From CAZCFB01 sp964511535 (lineage in GTDB: Bacteria > Myxococcota_A > Polyangia > GCA-2747355 > CAZCFB01), in assembly GCA_964511535.1 (NCBI GenBank), contig CAZEFW010000126.1, positions 1 through 28,587 of the forward strand: a stretch of 28,587 bases of DNA. The letters run 5' to 3'. The notes beneath the pieces were generated by a model. That model was given only the letters and a program-made list of their open reading frames with translations, ran no database searches and was not told the origin of the DNA. Within the stretch, counting starts at the first letter, position 1; the number at the start of each line of letters is the position of its first letter. The position numbers and the translations under genes are program-made. Shown piece by piece: positions 14,978 to 22,613 of this stretch.

Positions 14978-16201
14978 ATGCAAAGGACCCTGTTCATGGT
15001 GGCGGCCTGGGCGGCGGTGGGCCTTTGGGCCTGTGATGAGGCGACCTCGCCGCTGGTGGATCTGGGCCCCGACCAGGGGCGCGACATGGCGGCCCAGGAC
15101 TTCGAGGTGCTCGACCACGCGCCGGCGGACCGGGGACAGCCGGACCGGGGGCAGCCGGACCAGCGTCCGCCCGACGCGCCTGTGCCTGACGCGCCGGTGC
15201 CTGACGCGCCGGTGCCGGATCAGCTGGTGCCCGACCTGGCTGCGCCGGATCTGCTGGTGCCCGACCTGGCTGCGCCGGATCTGCCGGTGCCGGACCAGAC
15301 CGTGCCCGACCAGCTGCCGCCCGACCTGGTCAAGCAGTGTACGGCCCACGCCCAGTGCGCCAAGGGGCAGGTGTGCTGCGGCAAGCTGTGCGTGGCCGGC
15401 CAGTGCTGCGCCACCCCGGACTGTCCGGTGGGCCAGGTGTGCAAGAACAAGCAGTGCGGCCCGTGCGCCACGGACAAGGAGTGCGCCACCGGGGAGAACT
15501 GCATCAAGGGCGCCTGCACCAAGTGTGTCCAGCGCAAGCTGCTGATCTACTCGTTGCAGCCGGCCAAGAGCTCGCCTGCCTACGAGAAGCTGTTCTCCGG
15601 CCTGGCCGCCAGCCTCAAGAACCTGGGCTACAACGTCACCTTCGACAACCGCGCGGGCACGGCCACCCTGAGCCTGTCCTACCTGCAGAAGTACGACCTG
15701 GTGATCTTCGGCTCCGGCTGCGGCGGCGCCAGCGGCATGCCGAGCGCCGCGGACCTGGCCGGGCTCAAGGCGTACTACCTGGCCGGGGGCAGCTTCGTCA
15801 TCGTCACCGACGACTCGTGGGGCGACTCCCAGGCGCCCGGCTCCTGCCACACCCGGGTCAACCCCATCGCCAACACCCTGGGCGTGAGCTTCTCCGGGTC
15901 GGTCAACAACGTGGGCCACGGCTGCGCCGCCATCAACGCCACTCACAAGGTGCTGCAGGGGATCAAGCTGGGGCGCTATACCAGCGCCAAGATGACCCTC
16001 ACAGGCAAGGTCGCCTGGGGCGCGGACAAGCCGAAATTCATCGGCACGCTGAAGAACGGCCAGCCGGCGGAGGCGATGATCGACTACGCCCTGGGCAAGC
16101 ACGGCGCGGCGCTCTTCTCCCCGGACTTCGGCTCCATGAGCAGCGGCTGCGACGGCGTGAACTACGTCAAGAACATCCTGACCCACCTGGGCTGCAGATA
16201 G
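14978..16201 (+). CDS. Lipoprotein with Asp/Pro repeats, Cys-rich segment and ThuA/flavodoxin-like domain
   Basis: 407 residues. The lipoprotein signal ends in Leu-Trp-Ala-Cys (C19). Residues 23-117 are a Pro/Asp/Val low-complexity stalk (PVPDAP-type repeats). Residues about 120-186 contain about 18 Cys in short CxxxxxC and CC motifs. From 188 a globular domain begins with LLIYSLQ, then LKNLGYNVTF, YDLVIFGSGCGG, LKAYYLAGGSFVIVTDDSW and GKHGAALFSPDFGSM. This order of strands and loops resembles ThuA-like or glutamine-amidotransferase-like (Rossmannoid) domains, but I see no catalytic Cys-His-Glu set. It is probably exported and outer-membrane-anchored with a spacer arm. AAAGGAGG lies six bases before the ATG. 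Function unknown. Confidence 0.85.
   Translation: MQRTLFMVAAWAAVGLWACDEATSPLVDLGPDQGRDMAAQDFEVLDHAPADRGQPDRGQPDQRPPDAPVPDAPVPDAPVPDQLVPDLAAPDLLVPDLAAPDLPVPDQTVPDQLPPDLVKQCTAHAQCAKGQVCCGKLCVAGQCCATPDCPVGQVCKNKQCGPCATDKECATGENCIKGACTKCVQRKLLIYSLQPAKSSPAYEKLFSGLAASLKNLGYNVTFDNRAGTATLSLSYLQKYDLVIFGSGCGGASGMPSAADLAGLKAYYLAGGSFVIVTDDSWGDSQAPGSCHTRVNPIANTLGVSFSGSVNNVGHGCAAINATHKVLQGIKLGRYTSAKMTLTGKVAWGADKPKFIGTLKNGQPAEAMIDYALGKHGAALFSPDFGSMSSGCDGVNYVKNILTHLGCR
15127..15320 (+). repeat. 15- and 30-bp tandem repeats encoding an Asp/Pro stalk
   Basis: A 15-bp unit close to GACGCGCCGGTGCCT recurs around 15173-15215, and a 30-bp unit is repeated with almost no change at 15221-15250 and 15251-15280. All units are multiples of three, so copy-number change would lengthen or shorten the stalk of the lipoprotein without a frameshift. 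Confidence 0.7.
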
Positions 16202-16255
16202 CCGCGCTCCCGTGATACTCATGGGGGAGTTCCAACTGCCCGGGAGCCCTGGCCC

Positions 16256-17587
16256 ATGAGATCGTTCCGTATCGCACTCTCCCTCGCCCTGCTGACCTGC
16301 CTGGCCGCCTGCTCCGATGACGGAGACACCACGCCGAAGCCGGACACCGCCCGCGCCCCCGGCACCGTGGGCGGCCCCTGCTACGGCAACAAGACCTGTA
16401 ACGCCGGGCTGGTCTGCCTGTCGGACCTGTGCGTGCGGCCCAACGACCTGGGGCCGGGCAAGAAGGACGGCCCGGTCGCCAAGAAGGATGGCCCGGTCGC
16501 CAAGAAGGACGGCCCGGTCGCCAAGAAAGACGGCCCCGCGGGCAAGTATGACGGCCTGATCGCCAAGAAGGACGGCCCGGGGGCCCAAAAGGACATGGCC
16601 AGCCCTGACGCGTGGAAGCTGTGCAAGAGCGGCTGCGTCGCCACCGTGGCGGGCTCCGGGCTCGCCGGCTTCAAGGACGGCCCGACCCTCAAGGCGCAGC
16701 TCAAGGGCCCTACCGGCGTGGCTCTGTCGCCCACCGGCGTGCTCTACATCGCGGACCGCTACAACCACCGGATCCGCAAGCTGGACAAGGGGGTGGTGAG
16801 CACCTTCGCCGGCAGCGGCATCAAGGGGTACAAGGACGGCCCGGCCTCCGCGGCCCAGTTCAACGAGCCGTACGACCTGGCGCTGGGGCCCAAGAACACC
16901 CTGTACGTGGTGGACCGGAGCAACCACCGCGTGCGCGCCATCTCCACCGGCATCGTCACCACCGTGGCGGGCAGCGGCCAGCAGGGGTTCGCCGACGGCG
17001 CCGCCTCCACCGCGAAGCTCAACTTCCCCACCGGGTTGTCGGTGAACCCGGGCGGCGCGATCTACCTGGCCGACAAGTCGAACAACCGCATCCGGCTCAT
17101 CTCGGGCAACAAGGTGAGCACCTTCGCCGGCAGCGGCGCGGCCGGGCTCACGGACGGGGCGTTGATGGTGGCCAAGTTCAAGTCGCCCTACGACATCGCG
17201 CTGGCCGGGCCGACCACGGCCTACGTGGCCGACGCCACCAACAACGCGATACGCCTGATCTCCAATACCAAGGTGACCACCCTGGCGGGCGATGGGGTCA
17301 AGGGGTATGTCAACGGCCTGGCCAAGAGCGCCCGCTTCTCCGGGCCCGGTTCAGTGGCGGCGGGGGTCGCGGGCAAGGTGTACGTGTCGGATTACGGCAA
17401 CAGCGCCATCCGGGTCATCGCCGCCGGCAACGTCATCACCCTGGCCGGCACCGGCGCCAAGGGCTTCCTCGACGGTCCGCTGAACACGGCCCTGTTCAAC
17501 CACCCTGGCGGCATCGTGGTGGACGGCATCGGCCGGGTCTACGTGGCCGACGCCGGCAACAATCGGATCCGCCTGGTGGTGCCGTAG
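16256..17587 (+). CDS. NHL-repeat beta-propeller lipoprotein with a Lys/Asp/Gly spacer
   Basis: 443 residues. The lipoprotein signal ends in Leu-Ala-Ala-Cys (C19). A short segment with four Cys (GGPCYGNKTCNAGLVCLSDL) follows, then a KKDGPVA repeat spacer (about 69-110). From about residue 125 there are six NHL-type repeats, each close to PxGxAxxxxGxLYVADxxNxRIRxI, alternating with TxAGSGxxGxxDGPxxxAxF. This makes one six-bladed propeller like those of NHL and teneurin proteins, which mostly mediate binding. GGGAG is nine bases before the ATG. It lies 54 bp after the preceding lipoprotein gene on the same strand, so the two may be cotranscribed. An outer-surface scaffold or sensor is the likely role; no catalytic site is seen. 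Confidence 0.85.
   Translation: MRSFRIALSLALLTCLAACSDDGDTTPKPDTARAPGTVGGPCYGNKTCNAGLVCLSDLCVRPNDLGPGKKDGPVAKKDGPVAKKDGPVAKKDGPAGKYDGLIAKKDGPGAQKDMASPDAWKLCKSGCVATVAGSGLAGFKDGPTLKAQLKGPTGVALSPTGVLYIADRYNHRIRKLDKGVVSTFAGSGIKGYKDGPASAAQFNEPYDLALGPKNTLYVVDRSNHRVRAISTGIVTTVAGSGQQGFADGAASTAKLNFPTGLSVNPGGAIYLADKSNNRIRLISGNKVSTFAGSGAAGLTDGALMVAKFKSPYDIALAGPTTAYVADATNNAIRLISNTKVTTLAGDGVKGYVNGLAKSARFSGPGSVAAGVAGKVYVSDYGNSAIRVIAAGNVITLAGTGAKGFLDGPLNTALFNHPGGIVVDGIGRVYVADAGNNRIRLVVP
16460..16585 (+). repeat. Six 21-bp tandem repeats (Lys-Lys-Asp-Gly-Pro-Val-Ala spacer)
   Basis: The unit is close to AAGAAGGACGGCCCGGTCGC plus C, six copies without gaps; the first three are nearly identical and the last three diverge. 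It encodes the positively charged flexible spacer between the anchor and the NHL propeller. Confidence 0.85.
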
Positions 17588-17611
17588 CAGCTCGAAGTTT
17601 CCAGCCCATCA

Positions 17612-17693
17612 GGCATTTCCGGCATTCTGGCGTTCTGGCGTTCAGACGATTCCGGCGCTCTGGCATCCTGGCATTCTGGCATTCTGGCATTCG
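17612..17693. repeat. Ten-unit degenerate 8-bp tandem repeat (GGCATTCT)
   Basis: Eight units of 8 bp and two of 9 bp run without interruption; GGCATTCT is exact in three and the others differ by one to three bases. It lies just after the NHL gene stop and about 40 bp before the next start. No gene is seen in this 147-bp gap, and I recognise no terminator. Confidence 0.8.
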
Positions 17694-17734
17694 GCGGCCC
17701 GGAAGGCCGCCGCCCGGCCCGTGGTACCATTTGC

Positions 17735-18055
17735 ATGATGACCCGGCGCCAGCAATACGACGCCCTGTGGCTCGAGGCGGAGGCCCTGCACCAGCAGTTC
17801 GACCCGTGCCACTTCGCCAACGGGGTCTGCGCCGAGGGGGAGCGGGACGGCTGCTGCGGGTGCGAGGGCCATGTGCCTGGCCGACCCTGCCGACAGCGCA
17901 GCCTCGGCTGCAAGCTGCACATCTGCCACGACGTGGGCAAGCGCCTGCCCTACTTCGCCGAGGCGCTCAAGCGCCTGCGGGCAGAGGCCCGGCGGCGCGG
18001 CTTCTCGGTGGAGCTGTTTTCGACCTTCGAGGAGCCGGCTACCAGCTCTGGATGA
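17735..18055 (+). CDS. Small Cys-rich conserved-looking protein, function unknown
   Basis: 106 residues, no signal peptide. Eight Cys (residues 25, 32, 40, 41, 43, 52, 59, 64) fall in 40 residues: DPCHF, GVC, CCGCEGH, PCRQ, LGCKLHIC. The spacing suggests a metal or Fe-S site. Helical, charged ends flank this core. GC at third positions supports coding. No clear ribosome site precedes the two tandem ATGs at 17735 and 17738. The last 17 bp overlap the end of the converging gene at 18039-18407. I do not recognise the family. Confidence 0.65.
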   Translation: MMTRRQQYDALWLEAEALHQQFDPCHFANGVCAEGERDGCCGCEGHVPGRPCRQRSLGCKLHICHDVGKRLPYFAEALKRLRAEARRRGFSVELFSTFEEPATSSG

Positions 18056-18407
18056 AGTTCTCTTCCGGGATGATGGACTTGCAAGCCTCGACGAAGGCGC
18101 GCGGGTTGTCCGGGGTGAACCGCAGCTGCTGCCAGAAGCCGACCTCCTTGATCAGCGCCACGTGGTCGTTCAGGTCGGCCAGGTCCAGCTTCAGCGCGCG
18201 GATGCGGTTGAACTGAGGGTGCCCGCCGATCAGGTCCCGCGCCACCGGCGGGTAGCGCACGTCCACCACCACGATGTCATCCTTGGCCACCACGAAGTTG
18301 CGCCCCAGCTTGAACTCCAGCTCCACGCGGTCGGGGTAGACGGTGTAGGTCTGCCGCAGGCTTCGCCAGGTGGGCTTGGATACATAGATCGGCTGGTCGC
18401 TGCTCAT
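18039..18407 (-). CDS. Small hypothetical protein, possibly PH-like fold
   Basis: 122 residues without signal peptide or membrane segment. An alternating beta pattern (YTVYPDRVELEFKLG, FVVAKDDIVVVDVR) is followed by an amphipathic C-terminal helix region (NPRAFVEACKSIIP), which is the layout of bacterial PH-like domains, but the assignment is inferred from pattern only. CGGAG lies eight bases before the ATG. It follows the diiron gene with an 82-bp gap that contains its own promoter candidate. Its 3' end overlaps the converging small Cys-rich gene by 17 bp. Confidence 0.7.
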   Translation of the reverse strand: MSSDQPIYVSKPTWRSLRQTYTVYPDRVELEFKLGRNFVVAKDDIVVVDVRYPPVARDLIGGHPQFNRIRALKLDLADLNDHVALIKEVGFWQQLRFTPDNPRAFVEACKSIIPEENFIQSW

Positions 18408-18454
18408 CGGTTCGTCTCCGGGGTGATGCGCGGGTTTGGCCCGCAGGAGCAGGT

Positions 18455-18482
18455 ATTATGGTCTTTTCGGCCCAGGAATCAA
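18455..18482 (-). promoter_or_regulatory. Promoter candidate for the small PH-like gene
   Basis: On the minus strand TTGATT, 16 bases, CATAAT (five of six to the -10 consensus). It starts 8 nt after the stop of the diiron gene and sits about 50 nt before the next ATG. A GCGGG/CCCGC hairpin lies between promoter and start at 18430-18444. This suggests the small gene can be expressed apart from the operon upstream. Confidence 0.45.
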
Positions 18483-18489
18483 CCGGAGG

Positions 18490-19691
<1,202 letters not shown>

Positions 19692-19695
<4 letters not shown>

Positions 19696-20144
19696 CAGCC
19701 GCCCTCCTCGATGACCACCGGGCCCCTGGGCCGTGAGACGCACAGCAGGATATGGCCCTCGGCCCGCTCCTGCTCTGTCAGGCAATTCCGACCCATCTCC
19801 ACCTCCCCGGACAGCAGCCGCGATTTGCAGGTGCCGCACCCGCCTGCCTGGCACGAGAACGCGAGCCGCAGCCCCGCGTCGAGCCCTGCCTGCAGGATGG
19901 TCCCGTCGGCGTCCACCTGCAGGGTGCGGTGGTTTCGTGAGTAGGTCACCGGGTGCGCGCCTCGCGGCTGCTCGGCGGGCGCTGGCGCCTCCTCCGACGC
20001 CGGGGCAGCGGCCCGGGGCGCGGGGGAAGCCCTCGAGGCGCCCCCCGTGGGCTCATGCCAGGGCGTCTCTTCGGGGGTGCAGTTCCTGAAGGGGGGGAGC
20101 CTTGGCGACAGCAGCAGGGCCGTCAACTCGCGCAGCCGGTTCAC
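19692..20144 (-). CDS. Plant-type [2Fe-2S] ferredoxin
   Basis: 150 residues. The C-terminal domain (about 64-150) carries C98-x4-C103-x2-C106-x28-C135 in the setting SCQAGGCGTCKSRLLSGEV, the plant/oxygenase-type [2Fe-2S] site. Residues 1-63 are a Pro/Ala/Glu-rich extension of unknown use. The GTG start at 20144 lies only seven bases after the stop of the histidine kinase; no clear ribosome site is seen, so coupling is likely and the true start is uncertain. Its stop overlaps the GTG of the diiron gene. It most likely passes electrons to that diiron protein. No dedicated reductase gene is nearby. Confidence 0.9.
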
Positions 20145-20151
20145 CCGCTAA

Positions 20152-21399
20152 TTATGCCACACTCGCCTCGACGGGCAGCGTGAAGCAGAAACACGACCCC
20201 TGCGGGGAGGACTCCTTCAACCAGAGGCGGCCCTGGTGCAGCTGGACGAACTCCCTGGCGATGGCCAGCCCGAGGCCGATGCCCCGGCGGCCGTACTCGA
20301 ACTCCCCCGAGGAGTGATGCAGGGTGTCGAAGCTGGAGAAGAACTGGTCGAAGATGTGCGGCTGGTCCGCCTCGGGCACGCCGGCGCCGCTGTCCTGGAC
20401 GCTGAACCGCACCGCCTGGTCACCGTCGGTGCAGATCTGGATGAAGATCTCCCCGCCGTCCGGGGTGAACTTGATTGCGTTCATCACCAGGTTCAGCAGC
20501 ACGTCCCGGATCTGCGCCGAGTTCATCGCCACCGGGGGCAGCGTGGCGGCCAGGTCGAGCCGCAGGGTGAGGTTGCGCATGGCCGCGAAGGGCGCCACCT
20601 GATCACGCACCTGCCGCACCAGCTGGGCCGGCTCCACCAGGTCCCGCCGCACCGACTGCCTGTAGGAGCCCGCCTGCGCCACCTCCAGGACCCGGGCCAC
20701 CATGTTCTGCAGCCGCTCTGCCCCCTTGAGCGAGATGGAGACCGCCTCCTGCCAGCGCTCCCGCTTGGCTGGGGGCAGCATGCTCAGGATGCCGAGCATG
20801 CCGCCCATCACCTGCACCGGCGTGGTCAACTCGTGGGTCGCCACCCGGATGAAGGAGGTCTTCATCCGGTCCAGGTCCTTGAGCTCCTCGTTGGCCTGCT
20901 GCAGGGCGCGGTTGGACGCCTCCAGCTCGCGCGTCCGCTCGGCCACGCGCTGCTCCAGCTCCTGGTTGAGCAGCTGGATGCGCCGCCGGGCGTCCTCGCG
21001 CTCCATGGCGTAGCGGATGGCGCGCACCAGCAGCTGGGAGGAGAAGTTGCCCTTGACCAGGAAGTCCTGCGCGCCCGCCTGGACCGCCCGCAAGCCGATG
21101 CCGGTGTCGTCCAGCCCGGTGAGTACGATGAACGGCATGTGAGGCGCGCCGGCGCGGAAATCGGTGAAAGTGTCGAGGCCCTGGCTGTCGGGCAACCCGA
21201 GGTCGAGCAGGACCAGCTGAAATTCGCCGGTCCTGGCCTGCTCCATCCCCTCGGCGAGGTTGGTTGCGCGGGTCAGCTGGAAGCGGGTATCCGAGGACTC
21301 TGCCAGCGCCAGCGCGATGAGCTCGGCGTCGCCAAGGTTATCCTCCACCAGGAGGATTTCATACTCTTCCGCCGCCACGTTTCCGCGCTCCATTCCCAT
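20152..21399 (-). CDS. REC-histidine kinase (response-regulator receiver fused to kinase core)
   Basis: 415 residues, soluble. Residues 12-125 are a receiver domain with phospho-acceptor D66 (LVLLDLGLPD) and conserved K116. A coiled coil (about 131-178) leads to a HisKA domain with H189 in RVATHELTTP. The HATPase domain has N307 (NLVMNAIKFTP), DSGAGV at 336-341 and GIGLGLAIA at 373-381. There is no transmembrane or PAS sensor, so input probably comes by phosphotransfer or protein contact on the N-terminal receiver. It is first in a tight operon with ferredoxin and diiron protein. The start codon is not strongly set: ATGs at 21399 and 21393 both have poor ribosome sites. Confidence 0.9.
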   Translation of the reverse strand: MGMERGNVAAEEYEILLVEDNLGDAELIALALAESSDTRFQLTRATNLAEGMEQARTGEFQLVLLDLGLPDSQGLDTFTDFRAGAPHMPFIVLTGLDDTGIGLRAVQAGAQDFLVKGNFSSQLLVRAIRYAMEREDARRRIQLLNQELEQRVAERTRELEASNRALQQANEELKDLDRMKTSFIRVATHELTTPVQVMGGMLGILSMLPPAKRERWQEAVSISLKGAERLQNMVARVLEVAQAGSYRQSVRRDLVEPAQLVRQVRDQVAPFAAMRNLTLRLDLAATLPPVAMNSAQIRDVLLNLVMNAIKFTPDGGEIFIQICTDGDQAVRFSVQDSGAGVPEADQPHIFDQFFSSFDTLHHSSGEFEYGRRGIGLGLAIAREFVQLHQGRLWLKESSPQGSCFCFTLPVEASVA

Positions 21400-21428
21400 T
21401 TCTCTATTGTTTCGCTTTGAAGCAGTAA

Positions 21429-21455
21429 AGGTTAGCTGAAAACCGGAAGCGTCAA
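21429..21455 (-). promoter_or_regulatory. Weak promoter candidate for the kinase-ferredoxin-diiron operon
   Basis: On the minus strand TTGACG, 15 bases, TAACCT, in an AT-rich part of the 91-bp gap between FHA-GGDEF and the kinase gene. The -35 box is good but the -10 box and spacer are poor. It marks where an independent operon start would be expected. Confidence 0.25.
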
Positions 21456-21490
21456 AAGGAGAAAGCCTGTAACGGCGGCGCGCGGCTGGG

Positions 21491-22435
21491 TCAATCCGAT
21501 ACGACGTTGCGTCCCCGGTCTTTGGCCCGGTACAGGGCCTGATCGGCCAGGTCCAGCAGGTCGGTGGCCTGCTCCACGCCGGGCGGCATCTGGGCCACGC
21601 CGATGCTGATGGAGATCAGCACGCCAGAGTCCTCCGGGGCGAGGGCGGCGGCCTCCACCACGCTGCGGATGCGCTCGCCCATCTCCATGGCCTGGGACAG
21701 CGCGGCGCCGGGCAGGAAGGCCGAGAACTCGTCGCCGCCAAAGCGGCACGCCTTGCCCTTGCCCTTGAGCACCTGATCGATGAGCTCGCCCACGCGCTGG
21801 ATCGTGGCGGCGCCCACGTGGTGGCCGCAACGGTCATTGAGCTTCTTGAGCCGGTCCATGTCCATCATCATCGCGGCGTGCGGGCGGTTGGTGTGCACCG
21901 CCAGGCGCACCGCCTCCTCCAGGGCCGCGTCGAACCGGTGCTTGGCCAGCAATCCCGTCAGGGTGTCCCGCCCCACCAGCCGGTCCATGGTGCGCATGTA
22001 CTCGGCCTCGGTCTCGTCCACGAGGGTGAACTTGATCACCGTCTCGCCCATGATGATCTTGTCGCCGTCCACCAGGCGCTGCTCCTCCACAACCTGGCGT
22101 CCGTTGAGGTGGGTGCCGTTGGTGGAGCCGTTGTCGCGCAGGTAGTACTGGCCGTCGCGGCGCTCCACCAGGGCGTGGAGGCGGGAGATGCGGCCGTCGG
22201 CGAGCTGAATGTCACATGACTCGCGGCCGATGCGTGACTCCTGCTCCACCAGCACAGCGTTTCCGATGTCAGCCCGGTTTCCAGCGATGACCAGCAGAGA
22301 TCCAACCTTGCTGGCCAGCTGCTCCTGGTATTTGAGCACCACATCCCGCGACAGGCGGAAGGGCCCGTCAGGCACCAACGTGGGCGCGCCCTCGTCCGGG
22401 AGGGTCTTATTGTCAGGATCGTCGCCCTTGGCCAT
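21491..22435 (-). CDS. FHA-GGDEF diguanylate cyclase
   Basis: 314 residues, cytosolic. The FHA domain (about 46-138) has SRIGRESCDIQL, GRISRLHALV and DNGSTNGTHLNG, a phosphothreonine-binding fold. The GGDEF domain (about 156-314) has intact RFGGDEF (233-237), metal-binding D192 and LNDRCGHHVG, so it should make cyclic di-GMP from GTP. The RxxD inhibitory site normally just before GGDEF is absent (LKGKGKACRF), so product feedback at that site is unlikely. Input is probably binding of a Thr-phosphorylated partner; no Ser/Thr kinase gene is seen here. It lies upstream of the REC-kinase gene on the same strand. The ATG at 22435 has no clear ribosome site but fits the usual N-terminus. Confidence 0.92.
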   Translation of the reverse strand: MAKGDDPDNKTLPDEGAPTLVPDGPFRLSRDVVLKYQEQLASKVGSLLVIAGNRADIGNAVLVEQESRIGRESCDIQLADGRISRLHALVERRDGQYYLRDNGSTNGTHLNGRQVVEEQRLVDGDKIIMGETVIKFTLVDETEAEYMRTMDRLVGRDTLTGLLAKHRFDAALEEAVRLAVHTNRPHAAMMMDMDRLKKLNDRCGHHVGAATIQRVGELIDQVLKGKGKACRFGGDEFSAFLPGAALSQAMEMGERIRSVVEAAALAPEDSGVLISISIGVAQMPPGVEQATDLLDLADQALYRAKDRGRNVVSD

Positions 22436-22472
22436 GGAATCAAACTATCACGGATCCAGATCATTACCCTAG

Positions 22473-22558
22473 CCCTGGCCCTTGGCCCCCCTGGCCTTGG
22501 CCCCGGCCCTGGCCCTGGCCCAGGCCTCCCTCTCCCTGACCCCTGGCACTGGCCCTGG
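22473..22558. repeat. Low-complexity CCCTGG-type tract
   Basis: An imprecise hexamer-like array of CCCTGG, CTTGGC and GGCCCT fills much of the 178-bp gap between the divergent FHA-GGDEF gene and the propeller lipoprotein gene. Units vary in length and sequence. It encodes nothing convincing. Confidence 0.6.
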
Positions 22559-22613
22559 ATCCCTCGTTGCGTTAGTCTTACCTATCTAAACCATTGACTT
22601 GAAGGAGGGACCC

